A stretch of 20,688 nucleotides of DNA from Bifidobacterium breve (GTDB taxonomy: Bacteria > Actinomycetota > Actinomycetes > S36-B12 > UBA5976): contig CAMATO010000010.1 in NCBI GenBank assembly GCA_945861165.1, forward strand, positions 1 through 20,688. Direction: 5' to 3'. Made by a program: the position numbers and the translations under genes. The notes beneath the pieces are model-generated. The model was not told the origin of the DNA, searched no databases, and saw nothing but the letters and a program-made list of their open reading frames with translations. Of this stretch, positions 14,846-20,688 are shown in pieces. Position 1 is the stretch's first letter. Each line of letters begins with the position of its first letter.

Positions 14846-16114
14846 TTAAGAGATGCGTTCCAGGATGATTTTTCGCTTCTCTTTTGGCTCAGAGCCAATT
14901 GTATAGGCGTTTTCCAGTGCGACTTTGGCAAGAGGCAATCTGGCAGCATCATCAATATGTAGTTCAAGAACTGGTTGATCTTTTTCCACATAATCGCCTT
15001 CTTTGGCCAAACAGATTATTCCTGCTGTCTTGGAAACTGAATCTTCTTTCTTTGCTCTACCCGCACCTAATCTCCACGCAGCTAAGCCAATCGAATACGC
15101 ATCAAGATCAGTGATGTAGCCAGCTTTTGTTGCAACAACATTTTCTTTGTTGGTAGCAACTGGGATTTCAATATCAGGATTTCCCCCTTGGGCAACAATC
15201 ATTTTCTTCCAAATTTCGAATGCAGAACCATCTTTCAAGCCTGTTGCTGGATTTTTCTTGATTCCTGCCAATTCCAACATTTCTTTTGCTAAAGCAAGTG
15301 TTATTTCAATTACATCTTGAGGTCCTTTGCCTTTCAAGACATCAATAGATTCACTTACTTCTAAAGCATTTCCCACTGCTTGACCAAGAGGTGTATCCAT
15401 TTGGGTAATCAGCGCAACAGTTTTAACTCCCGCTTTATTACCAATTTCCACCATTGTTTCGGCTAACTGCTTTGCTTTTGAAAAATCTTTCATGAAAGCA
15501 CCTCGACCCGCTTTTACATCCAAAACTAAAGCTTGAGTTCCTTCCGCAATCTTTTTACTCATAATTGATGAAGCGATTAAGGGAATACATTCCACGGCGC
15601 CAATCACGTCTCTAAATGAGTACATCTTTCTATCTGCAGGAGCTAAACCAGAACTGGCTGCAGTGATAAAAACACCAACATCTTTCAATTGTTTAATCAT
15701 TTGATCATTTGACAACGTGATATTAAATCCAGAAACAGATTCCATTTTGTCTAAAGTTCCACCAAATGTTCCTAATCCTCGCCCAGATAGTTGTGGAACT
15801 GCTGCTCCGAAAGATGCAACCAAAGGGCAAAGGGGAAGAGAAATCTTGTCACCAACTCCGCCAGTGGAATGTTTATCAACAGTTGGTTTACCTACACTTG
15901 ATAAATCCAAAATTTCGCCACTTTTGACCATGGCGTCAGTCCAAACATTTAATTCTTCTTTATTTAAACCTTGAAAGAAAACTGCCATAAGAAAAGAACC
16001 AGCTTGCTCATCAGGAATTTCATTCTTCGTAAACGCGTTGATAAACCAACGGATTTGCTCTTCAGTTAATACTCCGCCGTCACGCTTTGCATAAATCAAA
16101 TCTTGAAAGTTCAT
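14846..16114 (-). CDS. deoA: Thymidine/pyrimidine-nucleoside phosphorylase
   Basis: It phosphorolyses (deoxy)uridine and/or thymidine to base plus (deoxy)ribose 1-phosphate. With the start at ATG 16114 it has 422 residues, typical of the family. The phosphate-binding KHSTGGVGD (81-89) includes the catalytic His82, and the pyrimidine-binding residues Arg168 (FRDV), Ser183 and Lys187 (SIMSKK) are present. Unusual is SGRGLGTFGGTLDK (110-123), where nearly all relatives I recall have GLGHTGG, together with RDVIGAVEC for the usual RDVTATV-x-S. The chosen ATG overlaps the SDR stop as ATGA and has GGAG 6 nt upstream. An upstream TTG at 16126 would lie before that site and adds only four residues. 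Last gene of the cdd operon; I see no terminator before bmpA. Confidence 0.92.
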   Translation of the reverse strand: MNFQDLIYAKRDGGVLTEEQIRWFINAFTKNEIPDEQAGSFLMAVFFQGLNKEELNVWTDAMVKSGEILDLSSVGKPTVDKHSTGGVGDKISLPLCPLVASFGAAVPQLSGRGLGTFGGTLDKMESVSGFNITLSNDQMIKQLKDVGVFITAASSGLAPADRKMYSFRDVIGAVECIPLIASSIMSKKIAEGTQALVLDVKAGRGAFMKDFSKAKQLAETMVEIGNKAGVKTVALITQMDTPLGQAVGNALEVSESIDVLKGKGPQDVIEITLALAKEMLELAGIKKNPATGLKDGSAFEIWKKMIVAQGGNPDIEIPVATNKENVVATKAGYITDLDAYSIGLAAWRLGAGRAKKEDSVSKTAGIICLAKEGDYVEKDQPVLELHIDDAARLPLAKVALENAYTIGSEPKEKRKIILERIS

Positions 16115-16866
16115 GCCACACTCCAACCACCATCAACGCTAACAGAAATTCCTGTTATCCCTGATGCCTCATCACTTAATAGGAACAAAACAGACTTAGT
16201 CACTTCACTGGCACTAACAGGTCTTTTCATAGGAGATCTTTCATTCCATTTCTTTAAACCTTCTGGCCATGACTTATCTAATCCGTCGCGATCAACTAAA
16301 CCTGGAGCAACTGCATTACATCTAACTCCTAATGCTGCTAATTCAACAGCTGCTAATTCTGTGTATCGAGTTAAGGCAGCTTTACTTGAGGCATACAAAG
16401 AGTGATTTGGAAAGGGGTGCTCAGCTTCTATAGAGGTAATGTTCACAATCGCATTTCCTGGTTTAAAAATATTTAAACAGGCTTTAACAATTGCTTGTGG
16501 AGCTAAGACGTTTGTGAACATGATTGAATTCATGACTTTCTCATCCATTGGATCTGTTGGATCTAGAGTTTGATCAGCTGCATTATTAACTAAATAATCA
16601 ATTGTAGAAACCTGCTTTAATACTTCAGAAACTAGTTTCTCTGCAACTAAATCAAGATTTCCAGTTGATAAATCACTTTGAACACTGAAAGCTTTTCCAC
16701 CTTTTTGTTGAATTTGGGCAACAACTTCAGCTGCGCCCTTTTTATTATTGTTGTAATGAACCACAACTTGGGCACCTTCGTTTGCTAACTGCAAAGCAAT
16801 TTCTTTACCTAAACCAGAACTAGCACCTGTAACTAAGGCAACTTTGTTGCTGAATCTATTTGTCAT
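16111..16866 (-). CDS. Short-chain dehydrogenase/reductase of unknown substrate
   Basis: This 251-residue classical SDR has the cofactor motif TGASSGLG (13-20), NNA (94-96), and catalytic Asn119, Ser145, Tyr158 and Lys162 (YASSK), ending with the usual SGITGISVSVDGGWSVA. All catalytic residues are intact, so it should be an active NAD(P)-dependent oxidoreductase. Its start overlaps the deaminase stop and its stop overlaps the deoA start, both as ATGA, so it is translationally coupled on both sides within a nucleoside-degradation operon. The substrate cannot be read from sequence. Candidates suggested by context are a sugar, sugar alcohol or nucleoside derived from 5'-modified or deoxy nucleosides. 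Annotation pipelines would probably call it a 3-oxoacyl-ACP reductase-like SDR, which I would not trust here. Confidence 0.88.
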   Translation of the reverse strand: MTNRFSNKVALVTGASSGLGKEIALQLANEGAQVVVHYNNNKKGAAEVVAQIQQKGGKAFSVQSDLSTGNLDLVAEKLVSEVLKQVSTIDYLVNNAADQTLDPTDPMDEKVMNSIMFTNVLAPQAIVKACLNIFKPGNAIVNITSIEAEHPFPNHSLYASSKAALTRYTELAAVELAALGVRCNAVAPGLVDRDGLDKSWPEGLKKWNERSPMKRPVSASEVTKSVLFLLSDEASGITGISVSVDGGWSVA

Positions 16867-18170
16867 TTAGCACTATGAATTCTAGCTTCACTAATTACTT
16901 GGTTCATATCAACTTTGGTAGAAATTCGGTCCACAATTACCGGATCTCCTGCAACTAACACATGCACCACATCACTTCGACCAGCTGCGTAAACGAGTAA
17001 TCCGTGAGGGTCACCAACTGGGACAAGATGGGGTTGATCAAGATCTAACACAATTAAATCTGCATCTTTACCTACTTCAACAGTTCCGATTCGATCTTGC
17101 ATTCCAAGGGCTAGTGCTCCGCCATAAGTTGCTGCTCTAACTACTTCAGCTACTGGAATTGCTGCGGCATCTTCTGTAATTAAGCGGGCTAAGTTTGCTG
17201 CTGATCTCATTACATTCCACATATCTAAATCATTACTTGATGAACAACCATCTGTTCCTAATGAAACGTTAATTCCTTTTTCTTTTGCTTTTACCCACTC
17301 AAAAGCACCACTGGCAAGTTTTAAATTAGACCCTGGGCAATGAGAAAGACTTACATTATTTTCTTTAATTATTTTTCTATCTTCATCGGTTAGTTTCACT
17401 GCGTGAGCAAAAACTGCGTTATCTAAAGCCTTGGCATCGTTTAATACTTTGGTAGGAGTTTTACCATGGCGCTTAATCACGTCATCGTTTTCTGCTTGAT
17501 TCTCAGAAATATGAGTATTAAAGATTGCTCCTATTTCTTTAGCAACTTTTGCAACTTCTGCTAAATGTTCTGGTGAAACTGTGTAAGTTGAATGTGGTTG
17601 GGCAACAAGAGGTGCGTAAGCGCCACCTATTTCTTTAATGACGTTGGGCCAATTTCTTAAATGCTCAATTCTTTTATCCCATTCAAGTCCATCTGGACCT
17701 GCGAAATCAAAAAAGACTGGACCAATTAAATGTCTTAACCCAACTTCCACAGCACCTTTATGTGCCATGTGTGGATGCAAATACATATCTAATGTGCAAG
17801 TTGTGCCACCAAGTAAAGCTTCTAATGCTCCTAGTTTGGCACCAATGTAAGTTCCTTTTTCATCCATAATTCTTGCTTCTTCAGCCCAAACTTTTTCTAA
17901 GAAACCTTGCAAATCAACATCTTCGGCAACTCCTCGCAAAAGTGTCATTGGTGTATGAGTGTGAGTATTAATTAAACCTGGCATTACTAAATGGTGTGAA
18001 CAATCGATTACTTTGCTTGATTGCCATTGATTTTCTTGATCAATTGGCACTATGCCAAATATTTTCTCATCCTTTATAGCAATACTTACATTTCTTAAAA
18101 CTGATGCTTTTGCATCAACTACAACTACATATTGAGCATTATGAAGAATTAAATCAACTTGGGTTGCCAT
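16863..18170 (-). CDS. mtaD: MTA/SAH deaminase-type amidohydrolase (MtaD/TrzN-like)
   Basis: The 435-residue metal-dependent hydrolase belongs to the cytosine deaminase-like amidohydrolase group. Metal and catalytic residues: NTHTHTP (His70, His72), FNTHISE (His220, Glu223), VFAHAVK (His256) and LGTDGCSSSNDLDM (Asp307). The GTDG-x-x-S-x-NDLDM block closely resembles that of characterised 5'-methylthioadenosine/S-adenosylhomocysteine deaminases. The likely reaction is deamination of MTA, SAH or 5'-deoxyadenosine to the corresponding inosine. The gene immediately upstream encodes an MTA-phosphorylase-family enzyme with a 6-oxopurine signature, which supports MTA or 5'-deoxyadenosine rather than a guanine or triazine substrate. 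It begins 2 nt after the upstream stop and overlaps the SDR start by 4 nt. Confidence 0.8.
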   Translation of the reverse strand: MATQVDLILHNAQYVVVVDAKASVLRNVSIAIKDEKIFGIVPIDQENQWQSSKVIDCSHHLVMPGLINTHTHTPMTLLRGVAEDVDLQGFLEKVWAEEARIMDEKGTYIGAKLGALEALLGGTTCTLDMYLHPHMAHKGAVEVGLRHLIGPVFFDFAGPDGLEWDKRIEHLRNWPNVIKEIGGAYAPLVAQPHSTYTVSPEHLAEVAKVAKEIGAIFNTHISENQAENDDVIKRHGKTPTKVLNDAKALDNAVFAHAVKLTDEDRKIIKENNVSLSHCPGSNLKLASGAFEWVKAKEKGINVSLGTDGCSSSNDLDMWNVMRSAANLARLITEDAAAIPVAEVVRAATYGGALALGMQDRIGTVEVGKDADLIVLDLDQPHLVPVGDPHGLLVYAAGRSDVVHVLVAGDPVIVDRISTKVDMNQVISEARIHSAK

Positions 18171-18172
18171 AG

Positions 18173-18913
18173 TTATTGCGCCAAAATCTTTGTAGCTTCA
18201 TCAAGAACTTGCACTACTTGAGCAGCGGAGGTTTCTACCACTTTTTGGACATCTTCCATAGTTATTTCTTCGTTGCTTAATCCTGCAGCAGGATTTGCCA
18301 CGATACAAATTGCTGCATATCTCAATCCTTTTTCAACAGCTAAAACAACTTCAGGCACACCTGTCATTCCCACCATGGTTACACCCATTTGTTTGGCCAT
18401 TTGAATTTCAGCTTTTGATTCAAATCTTGGACCTTCAAAACCACCATAAATTCCACCATCAGAAATGGGAATATTTAAATTCTGACAACTTTTAATTAGT
18501 ACATTTCTTAAATCCTGGTTATAGGGGTTTGTCATGTCAACATGATTTACTCCTTCTTCTCCATCAAAGAAGGTAGAAATTCTATTTTTTGTGAAATCAA
18601 TAAAGTCATCAACTACTTGTAATCCACCTACCGGAACATTTTTATCTATTCCACCACAGACATTTACTGCCAAAACATCTTTAACACCTAAATCAACTAA
18701 AGCTTGAATATTTGCTCGGTAATTAACTTTGTGCGGGGGGACAGAGTGTTTAGTGCCATGTCTGGTTAAAAAGTAAGTTATTCGATCATGCCAAGTACCT
18801 TTAGTTACTTGGGCTTGACCATATTTTGTTTCAATTACTTTAACTTCAGGATTTTTTAAAGCTGAGATTGAATAGAAACCTGTTCCAGCAATTATTCCTA
18901 ATGGTTCTTTCAT
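18173..18913 (-). CDS. MTAP-family phosphorylase, probable 5'-methylthioinosine phosphorylase
   Basis: The protein has 246 residues of the MTAP/PNP family 2: GIIAGTGFY (6-14), TRHGTKHSVPPHKVNYRAN (50-68), NVCGG (84-88), YGGFEGPRFES (156-166) and VGMTGVPEVVLA (181-192). The residues after the last strand read VANPAAGLS (205-213, Asn207) where true MTA phosphorylases carry an Asp pair (DYD-type). Asn with NPAAG is what I recall from Pseudomonas 5'-methylthioinosine phosphorylase, so a 6-oxopurine nucleoside is the likely substrate. The directly following deaminase gene would make that substrate from MTA. It abuts the cdd stop (0-nt gap). Annotation simply as MTA phosphorylase or PNP is the alternative. 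Confidence 0.8.
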   Translation of the reverse strand: MKEPLGIIAGTGFYSISALKNPEVKVIETKYGQAQVTKGTWHDRITYFLTRHGTKHSVPPHKVNYRANIQALVDLGVKDVLAVNVCGGIDKNVPVGGLQVVDDFIDFTKNRISTFFDGEEGVNHVDMTNPYNQDLRNVLIKSCQNLNIPISDGGIYGGFEGPRFESKAEIQMAKQMGVTMVGMTGVPEVVLAVEKGLRYAAICIVANPAAGLSNEEITMEDVQKVVETSAAQVVQVLDEATKILAQ

Positions 18914-19309
18914 TTATTTTAAATGACTTCCATCAAATGCATCCGGTAATAATTCTTTTAATTTTTTTGGACCATCGTTGTGATCAATTATTAATTCCCC
19001 ACCGCCGTGTTCTTGCAGTAATTGACGACATCTGCCACAAGGGAGCAAAATTCCAGGTTCAGGTCCCACACAAGAGAACGCAACCAGTCTTCCTCCGCCA
19101 GTTAACGCAAGTTGTGAAACTAATCCACATTCAGCACAAAGCGTTAAACCATAGGATGCGTTTTCAACATTGCAACCAGAAACGATTCGACCATCATCCA
19201 CTAGTGCAGCAGCACCCACTGGAAATTTTGAGTAATTGGCATAAGCATTCTTTTGGGCTTTTTTTGCTTCACTACGAAGCAGTTCCCAATCAATATTTTG
19301 ATTCACCAT
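18914..19309 (-). CDS. cdd: Cytidine deaminase
   Basis: This 131-residue tetrameric-type enzyme converts (deoxy)cytidine to (deoxy)uridine. Zinc ligands Cys58, Cys91 and Cys94 and the proton shuttle Glu60 are in NVENASYGLTLCAECG and PCGRCRQLLQE. The ATG at 19309 is preceded by AGGAG (19318-19314) with a short 4-nt spacer, and the protein length and N-terminus match the family. An in-frame extension back to 19399 would add 30 non-conserved residues. It is first of five tightly packed genes ending with deoA, which would act on its uridine product. Confidence 0.95.
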   Translation of the reverse strand: MVNQNIDWELLRSEAKKAQKNAYANYSKFPVGAAALVDDGRIVSGCNVENASYGLTLCAECGLVSQLALTGGGRLVAFSCVGPEPGILLPCGRCRQLLQEHGGGELIIDHNDGPKKLKELLPDAFDGSHLK

Positions 19310-19354
19310 GGTGCTCCTAAGACTACGCCGGAGGAAGTTTAATTTCAAAACACG

Positions 19355-19360
19355 ACTATA
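19355..19360 (-). promoter_or_regulatory. Possible -10 box for the cdd operon
   Basis: On the minus strand TATAGT (19360-19355) lies 45 nt before the cdd ATG, inside an AT-rich CAATTTTATAGTCG. I find no convincing -35 hexamer at the proper distance, so this is a weak call. The rest of the 191-bp divergent gap to the DUF4349 gene holds the palindrome at 19456 and nothing else I recognise. Confidence 0.3.
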
Positions 19361-19455
19361 AAATTGTGGTGGTTGACCATGAGATGTTAAGCACCTCAAG
19401 GGTTTTCTTCCCCTTTGATTGATGTGCCGTTATCCAAAGTTAAAGACAATCAATT

Positions 19456-19471
19456 TATCTCGAGATATAGT
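19456..19471. promoter_or_regulatory. 12-bp palindrome overlapping a probable -10 box of the DUF4349 gene
   Basis: TATCTCGAGATA (19456-19467) is a perfect palindrome. Its right end merges into TATAGT (19466-19471), a good plus-strand -10 candidate 29 nt before the TTG at 19501. The arrangement is what a repressor operator overlapping a promoter would look like. A palindrome of this length can arise by chance, and no second copy was noticed in the window. Confidence 0.4.
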
Positions 19472-19500
19472 AGAAATACGGGTCAAATCTTGGAGAAAAA

Positions 19501-20313
19501 TTGTTAAAGAAAGTATTAATAACTATTTCATTAATTGGGTCTCTAGCGTTAACTGCGTGTGGGTCTACCACAAATTCAATGGGAATGTCTGACTCTTCCC
19601 TTGGTTTACCTGTAACAGGCGACATGATGGTTGAAAACAAAACTGCCCTGGATAGATCAATTATTAAAACTTCTTCTTTAAGTATCAGGGTTAAGAATGT
19701 AGAAAAAGCAATCACTCAAGCTCAAGATTTGGCAACTCAATTTGAAGGTCGAGTTGATGACTCTTCTCAATACAAAAATCCTGGTAGTGATGAATCACTA
19801 AGTGCCAATTTAACAATCAGGGTTCCATCTGCAAATTTGGAGAAAGCACTTCAATCATTCAAAGATTTAGGTGATGTTGAATCATCATCAATATCGGCAA
19901 CTGATGTGACCTTGCAAAAAGTGGACCTGGATGCACGTGTTTTGGCGTTAACTACTTCAATAGAGCGTTTTAAACAACTCATCTCTGCTGCTACTAACAC
20001 CTCTGATCTCATTGCTGCCGAAACTGCACTTGCAGAAAGACAAGCAGAATTAGATAGTTTGACTGCTCAATTAAAATATTTATCAGAACAAGTTGATATG
20101 TCAGTTATCTACTTAGCTTTACTTCCAAATGATTCTTTTAGCGCTATTAAACCAATTGGTTTCTTAGCTGGAATTGAAAAGGGATTTGTGGCTCTATTAA
20201 ATGCTGCCGCTAACCTCACCTCAATTTTGGGCTATTTTATCCCTTGGATAATCGCTGCGCTGCTCGTTGTGGTTGTCGTAAAACTCATTTCCAGGTTTAG
20301 ACAAAGCCGATAA
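19501..20313 (+). CDS. DUF4349-type lipoprotein with C-terminal membrane helix
   Basis: The 270-residue protein starts at TTG 19501, supported by GGAG (19492-19495) 5 nt upstream. The N-terminus is a lipoprotein signal, MLKKVLITISLIGSLALTAC (lipobox LTAC, Cys20). Residues about 55-150 contain SSLSIRVKNVEKA and LTIRVPSANLEKAL, two related beta-alpha segments, then a predicted coiled coil at about 150-195 (repeated Leu/Ala heptads around LAERQAELDSLTAQLKYL). A strongly hydrophobic helix (about 241-262) is followed by basic RFRQSR. This order matches DUF4349, whose biochemical role I do not know. It would be tethered to the membrane at both ends. It is divergent from cdd and 25 nt upstream of a sugar kinase gene. 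Confidence 0.8.
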   Translation: MLKKVLITISLIGSLALTACGSTTNSMGMSDSSLGLPVTGDMMVENKTALDRSIIKTSSLSIRVKNVEKAITQAQDLATQFEGRVDDSSQYKNPGSDESLSANLTIRVPSANLEKALQSFKDLGDVESSSISATDVTLQKVDLDARVLALTTSIERFKQLISAATNTSDLIAAETALAERQAELDSLTAQLKYLSEQVDMSVIYLALLPNDSFSAIKPIGFLAGIEKGFVALLNAAANLTSILGYFIPWIIAALLVVVVVKLISRFRQSR

Positions 20314-20338
20314 TTAACTAGGCATATTCGGTTAGATA

Positions 20339-20688
20339 ATGCCCAGTGTTCTAGTAATCGGTGAAGCACTCATAGATGTCGTGCACGGCATCGATGGTGG
20401 AATAAAAAATATCCCTGGTGGATCTCCTGCTAACACAGCTGTAGCACTGGCACGACTTGGTGTTAAAACTTTCATGAAAGCCAGAACTTCGAAAGATAAT
20501 TTTGGGATAGAAATAAGAAATCACTTGACTGATCAAAATGTAAATTTAGATTATTCCCTAATTGTAGAAGAAGCATCATCGGTAATTGATGCAATCATTC
20601 AAAAAGATGGAACTGCAAAATATGAGGCTGCACTAAAAGGGGCAGCAGACTTTGGTTGGACGGCTGAAGAATTGAAAAAAGATTTTGA
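20339..20688 (+). CDS. PfkB-family carbohydrate kinase, 5' part (cut by window end)
   Basis: An open reading frame from ATG 20339 runs 116 codons to the window edge without a stop. It begins MPSVLVIGEALIDVVHG and then IPGGSPANTAVALARLG, the N-terminal strand and sugar-binding GG motif of the PfkB/ribokinase family, followed by the TSKDNFG region. The C-terminal ATP-binding and catalytic GAGD motif lies outside the window, so the substrate (fructose, ribose, deoxyribose or a nucleoside) cannot be assigned; the GGSPAN form is frequent in fructokinases. The gap to the DUF4349 gene is 25 nt, so co-transcription is likely. No clear Shine-Dalgarno precedes the ATG. Confidence 0.85.
   Translation, partial: MPSVLVIGEALIDVVHGIDGGIKNIPGGSPANTAVALARLGVKTFMKARTSKDNFGIEIRNHLTDQNVNLDYSLIVEEASSVIDAIIQKDGTAKYEAALKGAADFGWTAEELKKDF

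Noticed and set aside
14846..16114. Loss of the catalytic histidine in DeoA because GLGHTGG is GLGTFGG
   Set aside because: The catalytic His of this family is in the KHSTGG motif, which is intact (His82); the altered position is conserved but not the accepted catalytic residue.
16115..16126. TTG start for deoA at 16126
   Set aside because: It lies before the Shine-Dalgarno-like GGAG (16124-16121) and adds four unconserved residues; ATG 16114 with the ATGA overlap fits better.
19310..19399. 30-residue extension of cytidine deaminase
   Set aside because: The extension runs through the promoter region, shows no family similarity, and the internal ATG at 19309 has AGGAG and the conserved family N-terminus.

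Overview
This 20.7 kb window looks like a chromosomal segment of a low-GC actinobacterium; my estimate by eye is roughly 40% G+C. The lineage pointers are a GuaB1-type CBS-domain GMP reductase, a trimeric PNP followed by a pmmB-like mutase (the deoD-pmmB order I recall from mycobacteria), many GTG/TTG starts, and very tight gene packing. Freshwater acI/Nanopelagicales-type actinobacteria would fit, but that placement is inference. I see no mobile element, CRISPR array, tRNA or rRNA.

Almost the whole window is one nucleoside import, salvage and catabolism island. Left block: an AzgA/PbuG-type NCS2 purine-base permease (+, 71-1510) and guaB1 (-, 1568-3004) converge on a shared bidirectional terminator. 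A short divergent promoter region (3005-3112) separates guaB1 from a five-gene plus-strand operon (3113-8815): purine nucleoside phosphorylase, phosphopentomutase-type phosphosugar mutase, long-form DeoC, an aldehyde dehydrogenase, and a catalytically dead half-length ALDH. The last two together look like a split ALDH16.

Middle block (minus strand, 14664 down to 8812): BmpA-type nucleoside-binding lipoprotein, two permeases and a double ABC ATPase, then adenosine deaminase. A 12-bp stem-loop sits between the lipoprotein and the first permease. Right block (minus strand, 19309 down to 14846): cytidine deaminase, an MTA-phosphorylase-family protein with the 6-oxopurine (methylthioinosine-phosphorylase) signature, an MtaD-type 5'-modified-adenosine deaminase, an SDR of unknown role, and thymidine/pyrimidine nucleoside phosphorylase. 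These genes abut or overlap, so translation is probably coupled. At the right edge are a DUF4349 lipoprotein (+) and the 5' part of a PfkB sugar kinase that runs off the window.

Working model: nucleosides enter through the BmpA-Nup transporter and amino groups are removed first (Add, Cdd, MtaD). Phosphorolysis (PNP, MTIP-like enzyme, DeoA) releases bases and sugar 1-phosphates. The mutase makes (deoxy)ribose 5-phosphate, DeoC cuts deoxyribose 5-phosphate to glyceraldehyde 3-phosphate and acetaldehyde, and the ALDH pair probably oxidises the aldehyde. Purine bases funnel to hypoxanthine/IMP, with GuaB1 returning GMP to IMP. The less standard points are the split ALDH16 pair, the deaminate-first MTA route with an embedded orphan SDR, and several uncharacterised cis elements.
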